DNA of 9,338 nt from an uncultured bacterium (lineage in GTDB: Bacteria; Planctomycetota; DG-23; SLPQ01), in NCBI GenBank assembly GCA_937863625.1, contig CALMGO010000455.1:1-9338 (forward strand), read 5' to 3'. Position 1 is the first letter of the stretch, and the number at the start of each line of letters is the position of its first letter. The notes under the pieces are model-generated. The model made no database searches and had not been told where the DNA came from. It was given only the letters and a program-made list of their open reading frames with translations. The position numbers and the translations under genes were made by a program. Positions 1 through 6,901 of the stretch are shown piece after piece.

Positions 1-2
1 AC

Positions 3-32
3 CGTGTGGCGAAACCCCCCGAAAAAGAGTGA
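3..32 (+). CDS. Possible 3' end of an upstream gene (partial)
   Basis: Reading from base 3, the frame gives RVAKPPEKE and a TGA stop at 30-32. A charged, proline-containing tail like this is common at protein C-termini, and all other genes here are on the same strand. Only nine codons are visible and there is no homology to judge. A second frame is also open from base 1 to a TAA at 124-126, immediately before the next gene, so the choice of frame is uncertain. No function can be proposed. Confidence 0.27.
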   Translation, partial: RVAKPPEKE

Positions 33-64
33 CGCTTCCCGGACTTCTTCACCTTCCGGTTATG

Positions 65-93
65 CTGGATTGCCCTCTCGCTATGTGTATAAT
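65..93 (+). promoter_or_regulatory. Candidate sigma-70-type promoter for the permease operon
   Basis: A perfect TATAAT -10 hexamer lies at 88-93, about 34 bp before the GTG start at 127, which would leave a short 5' leader of roughly 27 nt. The -35 at 17-bp spacing (CTGGAT, 65-70) is a poor match. A better TTGCCC at 70-75 is only 12 bp away, too close for a standard promoter. The -10 box is the real evidence and the -35 is uncertain. Confidence 0.45.
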
Positions 94-126
94 GTCTTTC
101 TCGATTTCTCATCAGGGGGTCATTAA

Positions 127-1470
127 GTGTTGGCACCGGAATTTGCCCGTTACGCCGCGCTCACAATATTCTGCGTGGGGTTTGCGTCGTTTCTTTTCCT
201 CGACAGATACCGCTACATCGCTGCTCTCTTCGCCGCCGTCCTCGTCGTAGCCTTGGGCCTTTTTTCACCCGCCGAGGCGCTGCGTTCCGTCGATTGGAAG
301 ATTGTCACCATCTTCTTTACCACTCTTGCCGCTGCCGAGGTCTTCATGCTCTCTGGCGCCGCAGCCATGGCCGCCGAAGCGATCCTCACGCGACTCAAAC
401 GCCCCGTGTACGCCATCCTCACCTTGTGCGCCCTTACCGGGTTTCTCTCCATGTTCGTTGAGAATGTCGCCTGCGTCCTTATTGCTGCCCCCGTTGCCTT
501 GAGTCTCGCCTCCCGACTCAAGATGCCGCCTCAGCCCATCCTCGTCGCCTGCGCGCTCGCCTCCAACCTCCAGGGTTGCGGCCTCCTTGTCGGCGACCCC
601 CCAAGCATGCTGCTCGCCGAAGAGGCTCGTTTCTCTTTTCTCGACTTCATTTGGGTCGACGGCAGACCCTCTATTTTCTGGGCCGTCCAGGCCGGCGGCC
701 TTGCCGGACTTGTCTTCCTGTGGTTTGTTTTCCGGAAACACACCGGCACCGTAGAAATCAAGCGCACTGCCCGCCTCCTTGGGATACTGCCTACTGTCTG
801 TCTTTTCGGTGTCGTCGCCTCTCTTGCTGTCGGCACTCAGCTCGAAAATGGCATCGGCTGGGGTGCAGCCATAGGCTGCAGTGTGTTCGCCGTCATTTCC
901 TTTCTCTGGCTCGCGGCCAGAACGCGCGGGGGTGCCGCTCCCGACGAGAAAATCGAAGATGCTCTTTTCGCCCACGAATTGCCGAATCCCGTTGCGTACC
1001 TCAAAGGCCTCGACTGGAATACGATTCTTTTCATAACCGCCGTCTTCATCCCCGTCTCCGCGCTCGCTCATTACGGATGGATAAATGATCTTGCGTCCGT
1101 CATCCTTTCGGTCTCGCACGGCAATCCGCTGCTCGTATTCCTTATCCTTGTGATCACCGCCATGATCGCTTCCGCCTTCGTTGATAACGTGCCTTTCCTC
1201 CTTGTCATGCTCCCTGCCGTCACCGCCCTTGGTACTGGTTGCGGCATTGAGGGGCGGCCGATTGTCCTCTATTTCGGTCTTCTCCTTGGCGCTTCCGTCG
1301 GCGGTAATATCACCCCCATCGGCGCTCAGGCCAATATCGCAGCCGTCGGGCTTTTGCGAAAACACGGCGCCCCCATTACTCTTCGCTCCTATCTCTCACT
1401 TTCTCTTCCGTACACCATTCTCGCCGTTGCGGCCGCAGCCCTGTGGACCTATTTCTTCTATGGGTGTTGA
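127..1470 (+). CDS. ArsB/NhaD-superfamily permease (citrate-transporter-like), copy 1
   Basis: This is a 447-residue polytopic inner-membrane protein of the ion-transporter superfamily that includes ArsB, NhaD and SLC13/CitM-type carriers. Hydrophobic segments run through the whole length, with about ten or eleven membrane spans likely. The fold's internal two-fold repeat is visible. The first half has FVENVACVLIAAP (about 110-122) followed by SNLQGCGLLVGDPPSM (146-161). The second half has FVDNVPFLLVMLP (351-363) followed by GGNITPIGAQAN (392-403). These paired re-entrant motifs form the substrate and cation site in the family. A hydrophilic linker with acidic residues (about 264-288) separates the halves. 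The start is GTG at 127, preceded by AGGGGG at 114-119. Substrate is not readable from sequence; family members move Na+/H+, arsenite or di/tricarboxylates. It is followed 38 bp later by a close paralogue, so co-transcription is likely. The family call is firm, the substrate unknown. Confidence 0.9.
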   Translation: MLAPEFARYAALTIFCVGFASFLFLDRYRYIAALFAAVLVVALGLFSPAEALRSVDWKIVTIFFTTLAAAEVFMLSGAAAMAAEAILTRLKRPVYAILTLCALTGFLSMFVENVACVLIAAPVALSLASRLKMPPQPILVACALASNLQGCGLLVGDPPSMLLAEEARFSFLDFIWVDGRPSIFWAVQAGGLAGLVFLWFVFRKHTGTVEIKRTARLLGILPTVCLFGVVASLAVGTQLENGIGWGAAIGCSVFAVISFLWLAARTRGGAAPDEKIEDALFAHELPNPVAYLKGLDWNTILFITAVFIPVSALAHYGWINDLASVILSVSHGNPLLVFLILVITAMIASAFVDNVPFLLVMLPAVTALGTGCGIEGRPIVLYFGLLLGASVGGNITPIGAQANIAAVGLLRKHGAPITLRSYLSLSLPYTILAVAAAALWTYFFYGC

Positions 1471-1508
1471 ACTCATGGTCTCCGTGACTGCCTAATGAGG
1501 GAAATCCG

Positions 1509-2840
1509 ATGTCTTCGGTAGACGAGTATGGCAGGTGGGCTTCGCTTATTCTGTTCCTGGCAGGGTTTGCGGCCTTTCTCGTGCTTGAGAAACACCGTCA
1601 CTGGACGGCGCTGATTGTTGCCGCTGTTGCCGTATTGGCTGGGGTCTTGACTCCTGCCGAGGCGCTCCAGGCTGTCAACTGGCCCATAGTCATCGTTTTC
1701 TTCGCCACGCTCGCGTGCGCGGAGGTATTCATGCTCTCCGGCGCTGCCGCCGTTGCCGCCGAGGCCATCCTTGCCAGGTTCCGCACTCCGGTCTATGCCA
1801 TACTTGCGCTCTGTGCCATGACTGGATTCCTCTCCCTCTTTATTGAGAATGTCGCTTGTGTTCTCGTTGCCGCCCCGATTGCCTTGAGCCTTGCAGATCG
1901 CCTCAAAATCCCGCCACAACCCGTCCTCGTTGCCTGCGCGCTTGCCTCCAACCTTCAGGGATGCGGCCTGCTCATCGGCGACCCGCCGAGCATGCTCCTG
2001 GCGGCTGAGGCCAATCTCTCCTTTCTTGACTTCGTCATCTACGAAGGCCGACCTTCGATTTTCTGGGCTGTCCAGGTCGGCGCCCTCGCCGGCCTCGCGT
2101 TTCTCTATTTTGTTTTCCGCAAGCACTCCGGTACGGTCCATACAGAACGCTCTGCCCGCCTTATCAGTGTCGTGCCCTCGCTCTGCCTGCTTGCGCTTGT
2201 CGGTTCGCTCGGCATAGCCACACAGGTCGAGAAGGGGATTGGCGCGCTTGCCGCCGCATCTTGCGCCTTTTTTACGTTGCTTTCTTATGTCTGGCTGTTT
2301 CTGAAAACCAGGGGGACTTCTTCTTCGAAGTACTCAGCCGATGGCGGCCTCCCCTCCTTCATGTCCATGCTGAAAACGCTTGACTGGCAGACAGTAATAT
2401 TTGTCGCAGCCGTCTTTGTGCCCGTGGCGGCCTTTGCTCGCTATGGCTGGGTGGACGCCGTTGCCGCCCTCATACTGGGCGTGTCAGGAAAGAGCCTTGT
2501 TCTCACGTTTATTGTCATCGTCCTCACTTCCATGCTCGTCAGCGCCTTCGTAGATAACATCCCGTTTCTGCTTATAATGCTTCCCGCCGTTTCTGCAATG
2601 GGCGCGTCGCTCGGAATTCCCGCAACTCCAATTGCACTGCATTTTGGCCTCCTCCTCGGCGTCTCTGTCGGCGGCAACATCACCCCCATTGGCGCCCAGG
2701 CCAATATCGCTGCCGTCGGCCTCCTGAGAAAGCGTGGCTCGCCGATTTCCTTTCGCGCCTACATCGCGATTTCCCTCCCGTACTCTCTGATCGCCGTTGC
2801 GGCCGCCTGCCTCTTCGTTTATATTGTCTATGGTCTGTAA
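1509..2840 (+). CDS. ArsB/NhaD-superfamily permease, tandem paralogue (copy 2)
   Basis: This 443-residue integral membrane permease can be aligned with the preceding gene over almost its entire length, at roughly 60 % identity by eye. It keeps the same landmarks: FIENVACVLVAAP (111-123), SNLQGCGLLIGDPPSM (147-162), FVDNIPFLLIMLP (347-359) and GGNITPIGAQAN (388-399). The main differences are the N-terminal dozen residues and the central cytoplasmic-type linker (about 268-288), which here is serine-rich rather than acidic. A GAGGG ribosome-binding site at 1497-1501 fits the ATG at 1509. Only 38 bp separate it from copy 1 and 36 bp from the next gene start, which indicates one transcript. The substrate is unknown. 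The copies could form a heterodimer or differ in substrate; the sequence does not decide. Confidence 0.9.
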   Translation: MSSVDEYGRWASLILFLAGFAAFLVLEKHRHWTALIVAAVAVLAGVLTPAEALQAVNWPIVIVFFATLACAEVFMLSGAAAVAAEAILARFRTPVYAILALCAMTGFLSLFIENVACVLVAAPIALSLADRLKIPPQPVLVACALASNLQGCGLLIGDPPSMLLAAEANLSFLDFVIYEGRPSIFWAVQVGALAGLAFLYFVFRKHSGTVHTERSARLISVVPSLCLLALVGSLGIATQVEKGIGALAAASCAFFTLLSYVWLFLKTRGTSSSKYSADGGLPSFMSMLKTLDWQTVIFVAAVFVPVAAFARYGWVDAVAALILGVSGKSLVLTFIVIVLTSMLVSAFVDNIPFLLIMLPAVSAMGASLGIPATPIALHFGLLLGVSVGGNITPIGAQANIAAVGLLRKRGSPISFRAYIAISLPYSLIAVAAACLFVYIVYGL

Positions 2841-2863
2841 CACATTGGCCCGTCACTCCCCAT

Positions 2864-2879
2864 GGAGGAATGCCACGTG
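2864..2879 (+). promoter_or_regulatory. Ribosome-binding site fixing the GTG start of the oxidoreductase
   Basis: GGAGG at 2864-2868 sits 8 nt before GTG 2877-2879, an ideal spacing. The in-frame ATG at 2862 overlaps this Shine-Dalgarno and has no good one of its own. Starting at GTG also puts the Rossmann strand (KIGVIGYG) right at the N-terminus, as is usual for the family. Confidence 0.8.
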
Positions 2880-4037
2880 AAAATCGGCGTAATAGGCTAC
2901 GGACGCAGAATGCGCTCCCTGCTTCGTATGATTAATAGTTTCAATACCGCTGCACGCGTTGCCGCTGTTGCAGACCCCGACATGAAGGAGATCGCCGCCC
3001 GTCTTGCCGCCTCCGGTGAGCCGGTCCCCGACTGCCCCTATTACGCTGACGCCGCCGTGATGCTTGATTCCGAGGATCTCGACGCCGTCATGATCGGTAC
3101 CCGCTGCAGCCTTCACGCGCCGATGGCCCTCGAAGTCATGAAACGCGGCTTGCCGCTCTACCTCGAGAAACCCATCGCCACCAATCGGGCCGACCTTGCC
3201 GCTCTCGCCGACGCCGATAGCGAGATCTCCTCGGAGGTTGTCGTATCCTTTCCGCTGCGAGTCTCGCCTCTGGTTTCAATGGCAAAGGAAATCCTCGACT
3301 CAGGCAAGATCGGCACCATAGAAAGCGTCACGGCCTGGTGCGAGCCTCCCTATGCATCAACGTATTTCCGTAACTGGTACCGCGATGAAAACGAAACCGG
3401 CGGCCTCTGGCTCCAGAAGGCCACTCACGATTTCGACTACATTACCTTTCTGCTCGACGCTCACCCCACCTCTGTCGCTGCCATGACCTCCAAACGTATC
3501 TTCACCGGCTCGCGTCCCGCCGGTCTCAAATGCCGCGATTGCTCCGAATGGATCGACTGTCTTGAAAGCCCCTTCCACATCTTTTATTCCAGAGGCGAGA
3601 CGAAGTCCATCGAGCCGAATGACTTTCTCTGCATGTTTGCCGAGGACACCGGCAACGAAGACTCCGGCCGCGCTATTGTTGAGTACGACTCAGCCGTTCA
3701 GGTGGCGTATACCCAGCATTTTGCCGTCCGCCGCTCGGCCGCGCGCCGCGGCGCGCGCATTTGCGGTTACAAAGGCACGATTGAATTCGATTGGTATACA
3801 GACGAGTTAAAGGTGTTCATGCACCACGTCCCCAGGGTCGAAACGCATAAGATAGACTCCTCCGCCCTTTCTCACGCAGGCGGTGATAACGTCCTTATTT
3901 GGAATTTCCTCCAGGTCATAAAAGGTGTCGAGGCTTCCGTTTCGCCGCTTGCCGCCGGTATAGAGAGCGTAAATCTATGCCTCGCCGCAAAGGAGTCTTC
4001 TCGGTCCCGGACGTTCGTAACCGTGGAGCCCATGTAA
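2877..4037 (+). CDS. Gfo/Idh/MocA-family NAD(P)-dependent oxidoreductase
   Basis: This 386-residue cytoplasmic enzyme belongs to the family that oxidises or reduces sugars, inositols and related alcohols. The N-terminal Rossmann fold opens with KIGVIGYGRRMR (residues 2-13, GxGxxG-like turn 4-9). The conserved nucleotide/substrate motif EKPIATN is at 97-103, with the family lysine at 98. The C-terminal alpha/beta domain carries the catalytic-helix signature around GGLWLQKATHDFDY (175-188), including K181, H184 and D187. A cysteine group C219-x2-C222-x5-C228 lies in the loop after it, a feature seen in some uncharacterised subfamilies and possibly a metal site (inference). It follows the two permeases by 36 bp, so it may act on the transported compound or a derivative. 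No signal peptide or Tat motif is present, unlike many secreted relatives. The family call is strong; substrate and direction are unknown. Confidence 0.9.
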   Translation: MKIGVIGYGRRMRSLLRMINSFNTAARVAAVADPDMKEIAARLAASGEPVPDCPYYADAAVMLDSEDLDAVMIGTRCSLHAPMALEVMKRGLPLYLEKPIATNRADLAALADADSEISSEVVVSFPLRVSPLVSMAKEILDSGKIGTIESVTAWCEPPYASTYFRNWYRDENETGGLWLQKATHDFDYITFLLDAHPTSVAAMTSKRIFTGSRPAGLKCRDCSEWIDCLESPFHIFYSRGETKSIEPNDFLCMFAEDTGNEDSGRAIVEYDSAVQVAYTQHFAVRRSAARRGARICGYKGTIEFDWYTDELKVFMHHVPRVETHKIDSSALSHAGGDNVLIWNFLQVIKGVEASVSPLAAGIESVNLCLAAKESSRSRTFVTVEPM

Positions 4038-4051
4038 AAGCGCCCCGTGCC

Positions 4052-4079
4052 TTGACGAATGCGTCTTATCGGCTAAACT
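4052..4079 (+). promoter_or_regulatory. Candidate promoter upstream of the thiolase
   Basis: TTGACG at 4052-4057 matches five of six bases of the -35 consensus. TAAACT at 4074-4079 matches four of six of the -10 consensus, with a 16-bp spacer. Transcription would start about 60 bp before the thiolase ATG. It lies in the 108-bp gap after the oxidoreductase, consistent with the thiolase being transcribed separately from the permease operon. Confidence 0.4.
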
Positions 4080-4145
4080 TGCGGTCCGTCCGGGCGTCTT
4101 GCCGCTGAAGCCTCGGGTGCCCGTTTCTCCATTAGAGAGGCTCGT

Positions 4146-5378
4146 ATGCTTTTTGTCTTACCTCAGAGCGTAGTGATTGTCGGCGCCGCTCGAACGCCCC
4201 AGGGGCCGCTTGACGGCCTGTTATCCAGATTTTCCGCCGTCACGCTCGGCGCCGCTGCCATCTCTGCCGCCCTCCAGCGTGCCTCTCTCGCCGCTGAGTA
4301 CGTCGATGAGTGTGTCATGGGTAATGTCGTCTCCGCCGCCCTCATGCAGGCCCCGGCCAAGCAGGCCGCCGTCGCCGCCGGCATCCCCTCCGACCGCCCG
4401 TCAAAGACCGTCAACACCGTCTGCGCCTCCGGCATGACCGCCGTTTTCGACGCTTGCCTTTCGCTTCTCTCTGGAATATCGCGCATCGCCGTCGCAGGTG
4501 GTATGGAGTCCCGGTCTAATGCCCCATACTACCTCGGCCCCAGGGACGCCGAAGGCGTCCGCATTCCCGGCAAGGTTCGCGGCAGTGCTTTTCGCCTCAA
4601 GACTCCGCCCGCCGGCTCGCCCGCTCCCGTCATGGCCGAGTTTATCGACTCTCTTCGGCGCTTGCCCATAAGCGAAGCCGACATCCTCGACTCCCTTGCC
4701 TGCCCGTTCTGCCCGCCCCTGCATATGAAGGACTACGCCGCAAAGTATGCTGAAGAGGCCGGCATTTCTATCGAAGACATTAACGCCGCCGCTGCAGAGT
4801 CATACGCCAGAGCCCGCGCAGCGAGCGACTCAGGCGACTTCACGCGCGAGATTGCCCCCCTCGACGATGTCCATCGCGACGATATCATTTCCGAAGAGAC
4901 CGAGGCCGATTACCGCCGCGTTTCGTACGGATATGTCACCGCCTACAACGCGCCCGCCCTCGGCGACGGCGCATCCGCTCTCGTCCTCATGCTTGAAAAG
5001 ACTGCCGACGACCTCGGGCTTGCGCCTCTTGCCCGCATAACGGCGTTTTCCCGCATCGAAACGGCTCCATCTGGTTTTGTCCACGCGCCCGTCGATGCCG
5101 TCCGCGAGGTTAGTGCCGCCTTACCTTCAGCCGCTACGATTGTTGAGGCCAACGAATCCTTCGGCCTCCAGATTCCCGTCTTTAAGCGTGAATTTGGCGC
5201 AGATGTCATCAACCCCTACGGCGGCGCCGTGGCTCTCGCTCACCCTGTAGGAGCATCCGGCTCCCGCGTCATCGTCACTCTCTTGAACGCCATGCGCTCC
5301 CTTGGCCACAGCCGCGGAATTGCAACCACTTGCTACGGCTCCGGTGGCGCCATGGCCGTTTCCATTGAAGCCCTCTGA
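4146..5378 (+). CDS. Thiolase (acetyl-CoA C-acyltransferase family)
   Basis: This is a 410-residue thiolase, slightly longer than the usual 390-395. It catalyses Claisen condensation of, or thiolytic cleavage between, acyl-CoAs in the cytoplasm. All four catalytic positions are readable: nucleophile Cys93 in NTVCASGM, Asn336 in ANESFG (usually NEAF), His366 in ALAHPVGASGSR and the second Cys396 in TTCYGSGG (usually C-x-G). The N-terminal VIVGAARTP and the GDGASALVLM segment are also typical, and the loop histidine appears as LHMKDYA. Divergent points are NESF for NEAF, CYGSGG for the usual CIGGG, and an unusual CPFC pair in the loop domain just before LHM. RBS AGAGAGG (4134-4140) precedes the ATG by 5 nt. 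No hydroxyacyl-CoA dehydrogenase, crotonase or CoA-transferase gene lies beside it, so biosynthetic versus degradative use cannot be assigned. Confidence 0.92.
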   Translation: MLFVLPQSVVIVGAARTPQGPLDGLLSRFSAVTLGAAAISAALQRASLAAEYVDECVMGNVVSAALMQAPAKQAAVAAGIPSDRPSKTVNTVCASGMTAVFDACLSLLSGISRIAVAGGMESRSNAPYYLGPRDAEGVRIPGKVRGSAFRLKTPPAGSPAPVMAEFIDSLRRLPISEADILDSLACPFCPPLHMKDYAAKYAEEAGISIEDINAAAAESYARARAASDSGDFTREIAPLDDVHRDDIISEETEADYRRVSYGYVTAYNAPALGDGASALVLMLEKTADDLGLAPLARITAFSRIETAPSGFVHAPVDAVREVSAALPSAATIVEANESFGLQIPVFKREFGADVINPYGGAVALAHPVGASGSRVIVTLLNAMRSLGHSRGIATTCYGSGGAMAVSIEAL

Positions 5379-5391
5379 TTCTCAGTCGCTT

Positions 5392-5601
5392 TGTTGAAAA
5401 GACCATTCCAGTTGCCATTTGAGTGAAATCGGGGACTGGCTCCGGAGTCTTTGACTCTCCATCTCGCGCCCTTGGTCTTCGAAGCTTGCCGCCTTTGGCG
5501 GGCCTTGGCGAAGTAGGCTTGTTATCTCCCGGCAGTGCCTGTCCCCGATTCACGTCCCTCTGAGCACACCCTTCTGGTGAGAAGCGTTGGTCTTTTCAAC
5601 A
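5392..5601. repeat. Nested palindromic element, MITE/REP-like or structured RNA
   Basis: About 210 bp of non-coding DNA is bounded by a perfect 14-bp terminal inverted repeat, TGTTGAAAAGACCA at 5392-5405 and its reverse complement at 5588-5601. Inside is a second pair: AATCGGGGAC (5427-5436) with GTCCCCGATT (5541-5550). It is extended outward by GTG/CAC (5423-5425 with 5551-5553, one bulged base) and inward by GGC/GCC (5438-5440 with 5537-5539). Local hairpins fill the interior: GAGTC-TTT-GACTC (5445-5457), CTTCG/CGAAG (5477-5481 with 5509-5513) enclosing CCGCC-TTT-GGCGG (5489-5501), and CTTCT-GGTG-AGAAG (5571-5584). I see no transposase gene and no obvious target-site duplication. This fits a non-autonomous mobile or REP-type repeat. 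A folded RNA is an alternative. Confidence 0.6.
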
Positions 5602-5685
5602 TGGCGCCCCGTCAACTTGCGCCTTCGCTGTTGCATCCACACGCGCAGTATGAATGATGGCTGGCCTGTCGAATGATTCCCCCAC
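5602..5685. other. Non-coding spacer before the beta-helix gene
   Basis: This is the remainder of the 320-bp gap between the thiolase stop and the beta-helix start. I find no convincing promoter hexamers, tRNA or terminator with a T-run in it. The in-frame ATG at 5654 falls here, but it lacks a ribosome-binding site and would add a hydrophilic extension before the signal peptide. Confidence 0.45.
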
Positions 5686-5701
5686 GGAGGATTTTACGAT
5701 G
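5686..5701 (+). promoter_or_regulatory. Ribosome-binding site fixing the start of the beta-helix protein
   Basis: GGAGG at 5686-5690 is 8 nt before ATG 5699-5701. This start places a typical signal peptide at the extreme N-terminus, whereas the upstream in-frame ATG at 5654 would bury it behind 15 residues. Confidence 0.8.
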
Positions 5702-6877
5702 AAACTGCTCTTTGCCCTTTGTCTTGTTGCCACTTTGGAGGTTGTTGTCATGGCGGAGGATTATCAGGCTGCGCCCGATACGCTTCGTGACATACTCGCC
5801 AAACTCGCGCCCGGCGACACCGTACTGCTCGCTGACGGCGAATACACCGGCGGCTTTGAAATCACTGCCGCCGGGACCAAGGACTCTCCCATTCGCATTA
5901 AAGCCGCCGGTTCGAATGTCCTCTTCCGCGGCGGGAGAAACTGCCTGCGCATAGACGGCAGTTACGTCGAGGTCGAGGGGCTCAAATGTACCGGTGCCGA
6001 CCGTGCCGGTATCAGTGTTGGCCATACCGATGGCGTTGCCGTTCGCAAATGCATCTGCTTTGACAACAACACATGGGGTATCTTCTCTGGTTTTGCTGAA
6101 GGCATCGTCGTCGAGGACAATGTCTGCTACGGTTCCAAAAGAGAGCACGGCATATACCTCTCCAATTCCACCGACCATGCCGTCGTCCGCCGCAATCATT
6201 GCTACAATAACACCAAGTGCGGCATCCAATTCAATGGCGACCCCTTTATCCCCGGTGGCGACGGCGTCATGAGTTACAACCTCATCGAAGGCAACATCCT
6301 CCACGACAATTTCACCAACTTTAATGTCACCTGTGTTGCCGACTCCATCATCCGAAATAACCTCTTCTACGGCTCCAATACCAAAATAATGGCCCTCTGG
6401 GATACCCTTGCCGGTTATGAGTATTCCTCGAAAAATAACGTCATCATCAACAACACTTTTATAATGGATCGCACCACCCGCGAATGCATCCAACTCCGCA
6501 ACGGCGCCACCGGCAACACCATTCGCAACAACATCTTTGTCGGCCCGTTTTACGCCATCGTTGCCGACCCCTCTTCCACAGAAGGCACCGTCATCGACCA
6601 TAACCTCTACTTCGCAGGCGTAGAGCCCGAACGCTTCATCTGGAACGGCTTCTTCCGCAGTATTGAGGACTTGCAGAAAGAAGGCCTCTGCGAAGGAGAT
6701 ATTCAGGCCGACGCTATGTTTGTCGATGCGGCCAATGCTGACTTTCGCCTCGCTCCCGGCAGTCCCGCCATTGACGCGGGAAAGGCCGACGATAGGGCAG
6801 GGGAGATCGACCTTGACGGCCGCCCGCGTTCCTCCGGCAAGGCCATCGACATCGGTGCCTACGAGGTCCAGCAATAA
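5699..6877 (+). CDS. Secreted right-handed parallel beta-helix protein (pectate-lyase-like fold)
   Basis: This 392-residue exported protein has a Sec signal peptide at residues 1-19: a short positive N-end (MK), a hydrophobic core, and likely cleavage after VMA before ED. The body is a ladder of parallel beta-helix rungs marked by recurring asparagine turns: EDNVCYGS (139-146), RRNHCYNN (164-171), EGNILHDN (197-204), IRNNLFYGS (218-226), IINNTFIM (249-256), IRNNIFVG (275-282) and IDHNLYF (299-305). The C-terminus, DFRLAPGSPAIDAG to DIGAYE (348-389), matches the 'choice-of-anchor Q' ending common on secreted beta-helix proteins of PVC bacteria. Members of this fold are polysaccharide lyases, hydrolases, epimerases or binding proteins. 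I cannot point to a catalytic triad, so enzyme activity is unproven. The next gene begins 24 bp downstream and is probably co-transcribed. Confidence 0.85.
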   Translation: MKLLFALCLVATLEVVVMAEDYQAAPDTLRDILAKLAPGDTVLLADGEYTGGFEITAAGTKDSPIRIKAAGSNVLFRGGRNCLRIDGSYVEVEGLKCTGADRAGISVGHTDGVAVRKCICFDNNTWGIFSGFAEGIVVEDNVCYGSKREHGIYLSNSTDHAVVRRNHCYNNTKCGIQFNGDPFIPGGDGVMSYNLIEGNILHDNFTNFNVTCVADSIIRNNLFYGSNTKIMALWDTLAGYEYSSKNNVIINNTFIMDRTTRECIQLRNGATGNTIRNNIFVGPFYAIVADPSSTEGTVIDHNLYFAGVEPERFIWNGFFRSIEDLQKEGLCEGDIQADAMFVDAANADFRLAPGSPAIDAGKADDRAGEIDLDGRPRSSGKAIDIGAYEVQQ

Positions 6878-6901
6878 GGCTGAGCTGCCGCGGAGACCTC
6901 T

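Noticed and set aside
1..126. An open frame from base 1 to a TAA just before the first permease
   Set aside because: It would overlap the TATAAT element, and its translation shows no convincing C-terminal pattern. The shorter frame ending at 32 is a slightly better gene tail. Neither is secure.
265..1365. A 366-codon minus-strand frame opposite the first permease
   Set aside because: It is in register with the permease codons and translates to a highly charged, low-complexity sequence with no known motif. It is a shadow frame.
5588..5601. An intrinsic terminator for the thiolase at the TCTTTTC arm
   Set aside because: The four Ts lie inside the inverted repeat rather than after a compact GC-rich stem, so it does not have terminator architecture.
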